DNA of 64,000 bases from Pyrrhosoma nymphula (taxonomy: Eukaryota > Arthropoda > Insecta > Odonata > Coenagrionidae). The stretch lies in NCBI GenBank assembly GCA_963573305.1, contig OY754327.1, positions 55,606,244 through 55,670,243 on the forward strand, written 5' to 3'. The notes under the pieces were generated by a model. It was not told the DNA's origin and searched no databases. It worked only from the letters and a program-made list of their open reading frames with translations. Both the position numbers and the translations under genes were made by a program. Shown piece by piece: positions 48,001 to 60,000 of the stretch; within the stretch, counting starts at the first letter, position 1; every line of letters starts with the position of its first letter.

Positions 48001-51000
48001 CTGCCACAGCCCACTGCTGTAACATTCTCGTCGTCACATGCTCGCCATTTTCTCTGCATTCGCAAAACCTGTCATAAGTCCATTTGTCGATCATATCCCA
48101 CTTATCTCTCTTGGTTCCACCGGAACGGATATCTTTTTCCCAGGATTGTAATTCCTCAAGGCGTTTTAACCGTCGTGTCACACGGCAGCGAACTGACTTC
48201 AATGACCACCGAGGATTGAGTTTAGCCACAGTAACCGCTTTAATTTTCGTTTCCAAGGGGACCCTGCGTCTTTTCTTTGGTGAAGGTCCGAAGTTAACGT
48301 CACTCGAAGACGACGACTTCTCTTGTTCTCGACTTCTCCTCTCCCACATTGTCATCCTCCGTCGAAGGAGACGATAGTTCCAAATATTCTTTCGTAGCAT
48401 CGGGGTCATATTCTCCCACTAGTTCGTCAAACGTTTCAAAATCCATCTCATCCATTATTTTCAAAATTCTTGAAAATATTTCCTCTCCTACTGCTACGGA
48501 GCGCGGGGAGGGCTCTTCATTAGCAGACTCCGAAATGTATCCACCTTCACGCAAGAGAAAGCCACAATGACGGAAGGCTTCAGAAAACAAGGTCAGATTT
48601 TCCTGACCATCTTCATTGCTGGTGGAACTATTTCTTTCGGAAGATGTTCCAGGTACCGAATCCATAAGCAGGAGAAGCCTGAACTTTAAATTATACTTTA
48701 CCATACAGATGCATACCAAAGAAATTTCTTCATTAATTAAATTTATCATAAAATAATTTAAATTTTAGATATGTGTATTGCGAATTAAAACTCAAATAGC
48801 ATATCTAAATTCAGGATTTTATGAAACCAAATATCCTCTCGGCAACTGAAGACTTACGACTCCGACAAAAAAAATCGCAGACGCACTACTGCTTGAGAAT
48901 CACAGCTCCTTGCGGTTCAAATGTTGACGGTGAACTGAACATGCAACGAAATGCACTCTCTTTCTAACACTGGCGAGAGTTTTTGGAGGAAGAGTCGAAG
49001 AGAGGGCCAATAATGCCTTCGGAAAACAACAGTTAGATGGTCGAACGGATGCCCTGGGAAAGGGGTTCCTTCCTGCGCTGCCATGGACATTTTCTGCAAG
49101 TGGTCACTCTCGCCACTCGCCAACACGAGCCTTATTACAATGTATTTATTTGTATGTATTTAGATCGAGAAATGGTGATTCGATTACAGAAATTAGTAGA
49201 TAATCCGATCACACTTTCCCGTCCTTTTTTCAATGCACGGCAAAACAAGAAAACGGGGATCTTTGATCGTGGGACTTATAAATAATGATGTAACAAATAT
49301 TAAGACTATTGTATTATTATTATATCAACAGGAGGATATCTTGCAAATGAAGGAACAAATCAAGTTTGCGTGGTGAAAGAATGGGGAAACAAAGAAATTA
49401 CGTTGACTTCGCGCGAAAGAAGAAAAAATAAGCCCTATGGTATTCGCGAAAAAAATATTTCCACTCATAAAAAAAAACTTCGATTAGAAAAGTAAAAATT
49501 AGATTTTAACAGAGAATTCCACGACGGAAAAACAAAGAAAATAAGCATAAAAAAATCTGTCGCCGACGGGAATCGAACACGGTCCCTCCGCTCCGAAGCC
49601 CAGTACGCTAACCACTGGACCAAACCACCTTGATACCGCCCGGTGATATAAAGGGTTTTTATAACATCTATAAATCTTTAAACGCCTTTTTTGTTTAAAC
49701 TATTGAATATATACGCCCATATGGGGGGTGATTCGTGAAAAGCATTCAGAGTTCTATATGCATACCAATTTTCATCAAGATCTGCGACCCGGTTATCGGA
49801 CACTCCCCTTGTAAGCCTAGCGCGCAGCCTCCGAGTCTCTAGCGGCTCCCAGCCTAATTCGTTTAACATCTGTGTAACGCTGTCTGTACGCCCGTAGCTG
49901 TTTTTGACGAATCGCGCAGCTTTCCTTTGTATTTTATTAAGTTCCCGGACTAAGTCTTTCTGCACCGGATCCCATATGCTCGCTGCATATTCAAGGTGTG
50001 GCCGGACGAGTGCGAAATAGCACCTCTCTTTTACTTTTTCATCCGAAAATCTTCCCACAATACGCTTGACGAATCCTAGCTTCTTCAGAGCTCTGCCACT
50101 AATATTTCTTATATGTGCTCCCCACGAAAGGTCCGAAGTTATCGTAACTCCTAGATACTTCACTTCATCTGTCGCCTTTATGTTAACACCATCCACAGCA
50201 TATACATGGGAATAGTTGGACGACCTCCGCAAGAAATGTACCGCCGTGCATTTGCTCAGATTAAGTTCGAGTCCCCACTCTTGGCTCCACACATGAACGT
50301 TGTTTAAATCCGATGATAGTTTCAAAGTCAGAGTGATAACTAATTTCACGATAGATGACAGCGTCGTCGGCAAATAGACGTATTTTACTGCTAATTCGAG
50401 AGCATAGATCATTTATGTATATAATGAACAAAAGGGGGCCGATCACGCTTCCTTGCGGGACACCTGATGTCACTTTAACTACATCAGAGCTAATTCCGTC
50501 AAGAACTACCTTTTGCTTACGATCACTCAGAAAGTCGCGTATCCAGTTTACTACTGTTTCGTTTAGGCCGCATGACTGTAATTTGTATAAAAGTTTATTA
50601 TGAGGTACCGTGTCGAAAGCTTTCTTAAAATCTAGAAAGAATGCGTCAACTTGTCTTTTCGATTCACCAGATTTGAGAACGTCATGAAGAAAGAGCGCGA
50701 GTTGTGTTTCACATGATCTACCTTTCCGGAAGCCGTGCTGAGAGCCATGGAGGACGTTACGACTGTCCAGGAACGTCATGATATTGCTAACGACGATATG
50801 TTCGAGTATCTTGCCTATAATCGACGTTAATGAAATTGGTCGATAGTTCCCTGGGTCGTGTCTGTTTCCCTTTTTGAATATCGGTGTAACGTTAGCAATT
50901 TTCCAGTCTAATGGTATCTTTCCTTCAGACAATGATTTATTGAATATTATGTCTAAGAACGGTGCGATCTGTGGCGCTAACTCCTTGAGGACACGCGCGG

Positions 51001-54000
51001 GTATTCCCACCGGACCCGGAGATTTACTATTTTTTATCGACTGTAGCTGTTTAGTTATCCCATCGCGTTGAATAGTGATTTCTTTCATCGGTTCCTCTGT
51101 GAATGAAATTTCAAAATTACATGCAGTATTGTCTGTAGTGTATACACTTTCGAAGTGGGAATTTAACGTGTTAGCTTTGTCAATATTTTCGGTGACAAGT
51201 TTGCCATCTTTATCAAATAACGAATCTACGGTTGAAGATTTTCCCTGCAGCTCTCTCGCATATGACCAAAAAGATTTAGGATTTTCTTCGAGTAATTCAC
51301 CAAGTACTTTTTTCTTGAAATTTCGCAATGCAGAACGCATTGATTTCTTAGCTTTTGAGCGTTGCGCAGCGTAACTTTCTTTTGCTTCAAGTTCCTTCGA
51401 TTTGTCACCTACCGTAGTGGACTTTTTGACCAAGTTGTACAACTTTCTCTGTCTCTTAAGGTCCCTCCTAACATCGTTGTTATACCAGCGAGGTTCTTTA
51501 CTGTCGCATTTCAATTTTTTCGGAATATATTCGTTGATTCCCTGTCGTAGAATTTTTAAGAAATATTTCCATGATTCATCAGTGCTTTTATCCTCTGTTT
51601 TAGCTACGAAGTCCGTGTACGAATCATTAAGCATCTCGCCAAATTTTATGAAGTTGCATTTATCAAATAAATAAATATTGCGTTTCGGTTTTACAGCTGA
51701 CTCTACTTCAATTTTTAAGGTTGCAAAAATTACTCTGTGATCACTTATGCCGTCAATAATATCGAGTTGTTTTATCAACTTCGGATGGCTTACTGCAAAA
51801 AAGTCTAATATTTTATTTCCTCTCGTAGGCTTGTCAACTACTTGGGAAAGTGAGTGATTAGCAAGTGTGTTGAGTAACATCTCGCTGATTTCCCTATTCC
51901 TAGAATTCGGTTTTACAGTGTAAGAATCCCAATTTATAGATGGCAGATTAAAATCTCCCCCAATAATTATTACACTTTTACTGTCTCTCACAGTAAATGC
52001 GGATATTTGATTTTCTAATTGGTAAATAACATCAATTTTGGAGTTTGGAGGTCTAAAGAAAGAGCAAACATGTATACTCCTTTTGTTTCGTTGTTTAATT
52101 GTACACCACATGTTTTCTATTTCATTGTTAGTTATTTCGTGGGCGGTGCTGTGTAAATGTGATTTAACTGCTAGAAAAACTCCGCCACCTGTCCTTTCGC
52201 TTCGATCGCATCTGTAGATTTTATATCCTGGAGGAAAAACTTCGCTGTCGCTTACATCCTCAGTAAGCCAGCTCTCCGTTCCTATGACCACGTCTGCGTC
52301 CTGAAATATATGCTCGATTTCAGCGCGCTTATTTTTAACGCTACGGCAATTAACTACTATAAAGTTAATGTCATATTTTGTAGATTGAGTGTCGGTTGGT
52401 TCTTTTCCACGCTTATGGGTATTAGGTGGGCGAATTTCACTGGAAGTGCTTATTACATTTGATATAATTTCTTTCACTGGAGTACGCGTTTTGGGAAAAT
52501 TGTCACTATTTTTATTGGGAAAATGTCACGCGTTTAGTAATCCCATCGCGTTGAATAGTGATTTATTTCATCGGTTCCTCTGTGAATGAAATTTCAAAAT
52601 TACATGCAGTATCGTCAGTAGTGTATACACTTTCGAAGTGGGAATTTAACGTGTTAGCTTTGTCAATATTTTTGGTGACAGTTTGCCATCTTTATCAAAT
52701 AACGAATCTACGGTTGAAGATTTTCCCTGAAGCTCTCTCGCATATGACCAAAAAGATTTCGGATTTTCTTCGAGTAATTCACCGAGTACTTTTTTCTTGA
52801 AATTTCGCAATGCAGTACGCATTGATTTCTTGGTTTTTGAGCGTTGCGCAGCGTAACTCGATAGATCACGACGACAACAGATCACGATATTAAAAAAACG
52901 CTGTATTTAAATAAGTGAAAGATAGAATAAACCTAATAACACAGGTTTCACTTCATCCGATATATTTCACTGTTATAATTCCTATTAGCATGATACAAGT
53001 CACACATACACACTTTATTATCATTTAGGGTTATTTAGTCGGTCGGGCGGGGGGGGGGGGGGGAGTGAGGGGGGGGGGGCGCAGCGCCCCCCTTCCAATT
53101 ACACATCTGCGGCAAAATAGGTAGGTAGGTAGATTTGGATTTATAGGGTGCGTCGACAGCTATGGTCATTTTGCACCACGCACAATCTAGTTTATATAAA
53201 AAAATAATATGAATGAATATAAATCTAGACAAAAGGTATCATTAAAAGCCCAAATATATTAAAAATATAAATATAAAAATAATAAATATAAAAATATATT
53301 AGATTTTGCTTATTAAATTAGTTTCCTTTAAAAAGGAAATTACATGATTTAGTCGATCGGCATCGTTGCCTAGAACTTGTTCTAGGTCGCCACTGATGCC
53401 TAGCCTGTTTCGTGTGTCCCGATATTTGTCACACTCCATCAGGATATGTCGCACACTGAGAGGACAGTCACAGTCATCACATCGAGGAGGAATTTTCTCT
53501 TCTGTAAAGAGGAACGAGTGGGTCAGGGCGCAATGCCCGATTCTTAAACGTGTGATGACGACTTCCTCTCTGCGATTACCCCTGATGGAAGTGGGCCACC
53601 CTGTCGTTACCGGTTTAACTGTCCGTAACTTATTGTTTGGGACATCACTCCACAGTTCCCTCCACTGATCTAGGACTACTTTACGTAAAGTAGATTGCAG
53701 GTCCTGGTAGGGTACCAGCGTCGTCGTCGGCTCAGGGATATTTAGAGCATCTTTTGCAGCTGCATCCGCCTTCTCATTCCCGGCAATTCCCACATGACCA
53801 GGGACCCAGAGGAACTTAATGGCAATTCCTCTTCTATTAAGGCATAGGAGGTTATAGTGTATGCTCTGGACAATGGGGTGTTCGGATGAAAAGCCAGAAA
53901 TGGACTGAAGAGCACTCATCGAGTCCGTGAAAATGACAATCGCTTTAGCACTCTTCCCGATCCCATCTAGAGCCATCTTAATGGCTAGCAGCTCGGCTGT

Positions 54001-57000
54001 GTATATGCTACACAGCGGGCTGAGTCTGGCCTCGATGATCCCGTGGTGAGAGGAGGTAACCGCGCATGAGCAAGCTGCATCCGACTTAGAACCATCAGTG
54101 AATATGGGAATGAAGTCGGAGTAACGAAAGAGAAATTCGTTAAAAAGACGCTGGCATTCTAGATCAGTGGTGTAAGCTTTCGGGCGTCTAATGAGACCCA
54201 TGTGGATTTCAGGGGACGGAATTATCCAAGGTGGGTAACTTGAGTACCCAATCGGATATAAATCTGGGAGCCTTAAACCGGTTGCTTGAATAAATAAATT
54301 AAAGCGAACACCAAGCGGCTTGGTGGCCCTTGTCCGTCTGCTAAAAAGTTCTAAAAATCGGGGGTTAAAAATCACGTTAAAACACGGATGGTTCTTTGTC
54401 GCTATAATCTTGGCCGCATAGGAGCACATTAAAATGTTTCTACGGTGCGACAACGGCGGTTCACCGGCATCAGCATAGATGCTGAGGACCGGGCTGGTCC
54501 GAAAAGCACCAGTGGATATCCGAAGCCCTGCGTTGTGCACTGATGTCAGAGGTCTCAAATAGGAATCGCGGCTGGAGTTGTAAACGAACGACCCATAGTC
54601 CAGCTTGGAACGCACGAGTGCGCGGTATAATAAAAGCAATGACCTGCGGTCGGCACCCCAAGATGTGTGATTTAAAAACTTTAAAATGTTTAGTGTCCGT
54701 AGACTTTTGTCCCTTAAACCCCGTATGTGATCACGGTAGTTGAGTCGGTAGTCCAAGGTCATACCGAGGAACCGAACTGATTCCACATAGGGTAGATTTC
54801 TACCACCAAGTAAAAGTGCTGGTGGAATGTAGGCTCCCCTCACACGATAAAAATGGACGCACTTGCACTTTTCCGTAGAAAACTTGAATCCATTTCTCTG
54901 GGACCAATTCTCCAGTCTGTTCAGAGCCAGCTGGGTTACTCTGGCCGCGCTAATAAGTTTGGACGACCTGCAAAATATTGCTAGGTCGTCTACAAATAGT
55001 GATCCCAAGAGAGGAGGTTTGATACACTTTGCTATATCATTGATAGCAATGGCAAAAAGTGTCGCACTTAGAACGGACCCTTGGGGCACACCGTTCTCTA
55101 GGGAATAGAGTTCAGATAGGTGCTTGCCTATCTTAACTTTAAAAAAACGATCACTTAAAAAGTTATTTATAAAAACAGGTAAATTTCCCCTCATGCCCCA
55201 CTCGTGTAGCGTCGTTAAGATCTTCCGCCGCCAAACCCTGTCGTATGCCTTCTCCATGTCGAAGAAGACACCCACGACGTGCTGGCGGAGAAGAAAAGCC
55301 TCCTGGATATAATTGTCGACCCTGACTAGGTGTTCAACGGTCGAGCGACCACGTCTAAAACCGCATTGGATAGTGGAGAGAAGATTTCGACGCTCCAACT
55401 ACCAAACGAGGCGCCGATTCACCATTCTCTCCATTATCTTACACAGGCAACTGGTAAGAGAAATAGGCCTGTAATTGTTCGGGTCAGCTCTATCTTTACC
55501 CTGTTTGAGTATGGGTACAACTATGGACTCCCGCCAGGAGGTAGGGAAGCTACCCTCAGCCCAAAGTTGGTTGAGGGAGCGTAGGACCTCCAACAGTGCC
55601 CTCTCCGGAATATTCCGGAGAAACGCATTGTGGGTTTGGTCATTTCCTGTGGCTGTGTCTCGGGAGTCTTCAAAGGCAGATCGTAGTTCCCAGAGGGAGA
55701 AAGGGATATTATACTCTGCCACTGTACGCATCTCAGTAAAGATGAGTGGGGAGGATTCTGTGCGTCTCTTGATGGAGAGGAAGGCTTCCTCATACGTGGC
55801 GTCGCTGCATGTTTTGGAGAGTAACTGACCGAAGACCTCATCAATAGCAGACGGAGATGTCAATACATTGCCGCCGACGTTGAGGAAAGGGACGCTGAGC
55901 TGATAATGATTTCCCGAAATACGTTTTACTTTGTTCCAGATCTGAGCCAGGGGTGTTCTGTAATTAATGCTGGATACATATTCCATCCAGGAGGCTTTTT
56001 TCGTTTCCTTCACGATCCTTCGAGCTTTGGCTCGGAGGTGCCTAAAGGAAGCAAGGTTCGTTTCCGTGGGAAATTTATTAAAAATCCTTAGAGCCTTCTT
56101 GCGCTGACGAATAGCTCTTGCGCATTCCTCGTTCCACCACGGGACTGCAGGCCTAAGAATGTTTCGCATTGACTTTGGAACGCTGCTGTTGGCTGCCTCA
56201 ATGATGCTGCACGTTAATTTATCTATGTTTAAAACACCGTTTTGGCTTTCGTCATACTCGTAATAAAACGTGTCCTTAAAAACCGGCCAGTTGGCTTTCC
56301 GGACAATACAGTTGCCCGGCATGATAAAATTTGGATTAAAATTATTTTCTCTATTTATTAAAAGGGGAAAATGATCGCTCCCACACAGATCATTATGAAC
56401 AGTCAGGTAAAGCTTGTTCGTCAAGATACTCGACGTGATACAAAGATCGATTGTAGAAAACTGACCATTAAAAGAGTTAAAACGGGTGTGTTCCCCATTG
56501 TTCATTAAAACTAAATTAAAATCTTTAATAAAATTAGATAAAACCTGGCCCCTGCGGTTGCACTGCTCCCAAGAACTACCCCAAAGGGTATCGTGAGCGT
56601 TAAAATCCCCTAATAAAACGAAATGTCTCGGTAGCTGACGAATAAGGGCGTCAAGATTGAATCGGGTAACCGGTGTCCCCTCTGGCAAGTAAACAACACA
56701 TAATGTCACAGCCTCTGGGGCATGTACCGTCACTGCGACTGCCTGAAAAGGCGTTGTCAGCTGCACTCGGGAGGTGTAAAGGGCCTCCCTAGTAGCAACT
56801 GCCACTCCACCCTGGGCACGTTGACCACTGGTATCGTCAAATCTAAAAACTTTAAAATCTTTTAAAAGACCATTGTCGGTAGTTTTAAAATGGGTTTCTT
56901 GCAGGCATATGCAAGATGGGTTAAGATCCCGTATTAAAATAGCCAGCTCCTCCTTATGCCTATAAAAACCATTACAGTTCCACTGTAATATAAAAGCCAT

Positions 57001-60000
57001 TAATAATATAAAACTTAAAAATAAATAAATTAATTAATTAATTTTAAAATGTAAAACACAGTTGGAGGATCAACGCTTGATGCGATTCCTCCTCCTACCT
57101 TTGGTTCTAGCCCGGAGGATCTCTGTCTCCGAGAGACATTCGTCCTCTTCCATTGACTCCGGTTGGAGTCGGGCTAAACCAGATGGTCCGGGGGATACTG
57201 AGTTGCCACGCTTCGTTTGCGTGGCCCCGGCGGTGGTTTTAGTGGGGTTCTTCTTAGGAGAACCCGGATCGGTGGCTTGTGTTTTATTTGCCGGATTTGT
57301 TGCCTTAGCCGGCTTGGCTGCTTCCTTCGGATCGGCTGTCTTCGTATTCTCATTGTTGTCGGTCTGTGTTCCTTGGGTAGTTTTCTTGACAGTTGCTATG
57401 GAAGCAAAGAATTTAGAAAAGGTCGGTGCTACAAGGGCTCTGAACTTCTTCCTTGCCTCTAAATAAGGGATTTTATCAATTGTCTTAATCTCCATGACCT
57501 TTCGTTCTTCGATCATCTTCGGACACTTGCGAGAATACGCTGGATGCGTACCCTCGCAGTTCACGCAACGTGGATCTTTGGTACACTCAGCACCCTCATG
57601 CTCCTCCAGGCTGCAGCGCGGGCAGGTGGCCTTGCCCTCACATCGCGTGGCGATGTGGCCGAAGCGTTGGCATTGGAAGCAGCGCATGGGCGCCGGTATG
57701 AATGGTCGCACTTGTACCGATTCATATCCGACGAAAACCTTGTCGGGGAGACTGTCACGCGCAAATGTTAAAACGACTGAAGTAGTCTTTACTACTTCGC
57801 CGTCGCGCTTCGTTGTTAATCGACGAGCATCAACTACTCCCTGAGAAGCCATCTCTCTCTTGATCTCATCGACTTCAACGTACAGCAGGTCGTAATGTGA
57901 TATTACTCCCTGACTGGTGTTGAGGGTGCGATGTACCTCAACGTGAACTGGTATATCATGGAGATTTTTCATTAATAGCAGCTTGTCGCTTTGTTGTGGA
58001 GTGGCCGTTTCAATTAAGAGGCTTCCGTCACGCAGCTTCTTTGCAGACCTTAAATCTCCGGGCACTGCAGCCGATAGAACTTTTCTAATGAGAAAGGGGG
58101 ACACTCGCTTAAGTGTCTCCCCTTCTTTCGCGCACTTCATGATTAGAAACCGCCTACAGGCGGACGAGTCAGTTTCTCCTCCACCCGTATCCGGGCGGGA
58201 TCGTTTTGTTGGTGGTTGAATTTTACCCTCCATACCAATGATAGATTCTTCCCTTGGGCTCCCCACCCACCATGGAGCCACACATTTGGGACGCCGCACC
58301 GCAAACCGGTGCGGTCGCCAGGGTTACCCGAGGGATATAGCACCCTAGAGATGGTTGCCTGTTTCGGGTTGGATCTTCGACGCACAAGCCCACCAAACTC
58401 GTGCATCTCCGACCGCCCTACGCAGACCCCCACCTCCCTGGCACTCGCCACCGAACGTATCGGAAGCCGATTGACCGGGAGTGGCTAGCTCCCGGCCGCC
58501 CGTTTACACAGAATCCGGGGCCAAAGAGGGGTATTGGCCCATAGTCCATACCGGGCATCCGACACCCGGCTGGAAAGCATAGACCTCACCCTCCAGGGTC
58601 CCCTTCTCCTCCTTACGGGTCACCGCACACGGCAAACATGCGGGTGGATCGCAGGCCAGGTGGTGTGGCCGCACACAGACAGTTGACCCACAAGACTGTC
58701 CGGGCTCAACCCTTACTGGCTCGGGGTTTGTTTTCGGGGTTTCCTTCCCCGCCCTTTTAGTCGCCTCTTACGACAAGCACGGATATTGCGGGAGTATTCT
58801 CCATCCCCCTACCCGCAGGGGTATGCGGCAAAATATCCGCAAAATATTGAAGGAAAATATATTACAACGTAATTTTCCCATTTTAATCGTGATTTAGTGT
58901 CGCGTGATCTATTGTCTTCGTGATCTGTTGTCGCGTGATCTAATGTCATGGATCCTTGAAGAGTATACTTGTAAATATGCATTGAATTTATCGATTACCC
59001 CCCGAAGCAATCTTTCTTGGGGCCCTAGGGACTCTGGGCCCTTCTTATACAGATTTTTTTCTACGTACAATCATGGGACTGCAGGTAAACGTCCTAGAGG
59101 CGTGAATATCCTTTGAAATTCAAATCTCTGGTTGTTAATGAAATATGCTATCTTTGATTTCTGAGAAAAATGTGAGATAGTTCAGCTAAAAACACGATTT
59201 TCAGACAATTTCGAAGCGTAAAAGAAAATAGATTGAAAGAATTAGAAACTTCATTTATTCAACCATCCGAAGAAAAAATCTTAGCCAGAAAATATATCTT
59301 GAGTGAAAGTACCTTTAAATAGCAAAATATAAAACCACTGCACCGAAACCTTTGCTTAGTATGGACCACCAGTGCTTTGGGTGTCCTGAGTGCTTTTCAG
59401 TATAGCCTATGTCACAACCAGATATCTATATTTTATATCTGAATGTCAAATTTCAGCTAAATTGGTCCAGTAGTTTTTGCGTGAAGGAGCAACAGACAGA
59501 CACGGACAGACAGACACCATTACATTTTTATATATGTATAGCTGAATTACCCGGCGTTTCTCGGGATCACACTTCCTTCATAACTCATCATATAAGAGGA
59601 GAATCGATTTAAAAAATGAGAAACTTAATTTTTTCGGGTATCTGATAAAATAAATTTCAACTCTCTATCTTGAGTGAAAGTAGTTTTAAAAAGCTAAAAA
59701 AATACCACTGCACAAAACCCAATGCTTTGCATTCCTAATCAGCTTATCTAAGTAAAATCAATTTAAAATGTGTTACACACCAAAATCTGGCTGTCAAGGA
59801 AATACGCTAGTGTTGATTTATGACAAAATGCGCGTTTTTGGAGCTAAAAACGCGATTTTCAGGCAAATACGAATTGGAAAAGATAATTTTTTGAAATAAT
59901 TATAAATTTCATTCTTTCAGCCATTTGATAAAAAAATCCCAATCCTCTATCTTGAGCAGAAGTAATTTTAAAAAGCAAAAAATGAAACCACTGCACAAAA

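Larger units (their letters stand above)
46310..49811. mobile_element. Transposon B: long-TIR DNA transposon with tRNA-like arms
   Basis: It starts CAAGGGGAGTGTCCG and ends with the inverse, flanked by TAA at 46307-46309 and 49812-49814; joining the flanks rejoins the LINE ORF2. Inverted repeats of about 0.83 kb each (46310-47137 and 48985-49811) enclose a - strand transposase-like gene. Both arms carry a tRNA-like unit 180-190 bp from the outer end. The terminus, target, arm plan and gene are shared with transposon A at 5434-8803, although the arm sequences themselves differ strongly. Confidence 0.92.
46009..52530 (-). mobile_element. CR1-like LINE, 5'-truncated, interrupted by transposon B
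   Basis: Read on the minus strand it has an ORF2 with endonuclease and RT, then a 3' UTR with a CGCCT-ATTG-AGGCG hairpin (about 46050) and a GTAGATG-type microsatellite tail at 46009-46033, both typical of the CR1/L2 group. ORF1 is missing. Minisatellite units flank it on both sides. Transposon B split the last part of ORF2. Confidence 0.85.
53120..58823 (-). mobile_element. Full-length I-like non-LTR retrotransposon
   Basis: A perfect 12-bp direct repeat flanks 5.7 kb that read, on the minus strand, 5' UTR, ORF1, ORF2 with endonuclease, RT and RNase H, 3' UTR and a (CTAC)n tail at 53120-53132. The 5' end starts TACCCCTGCGGGTAGGGGG. The RNase H domain and CCHC ORF1 place it in the I/Ingi-like group rather than Jockey or CR1. 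The only lesion seen in the coding part is one in-frame TAG. It sits in P450 intron 3, antisense to the gene. Confidence 0.92.

Noticed and set aside
57062..57466. Open frames on the + strand across 53.3-58.3 kb
   Set aside because: They are antisense shadows of the two LINE proteins.
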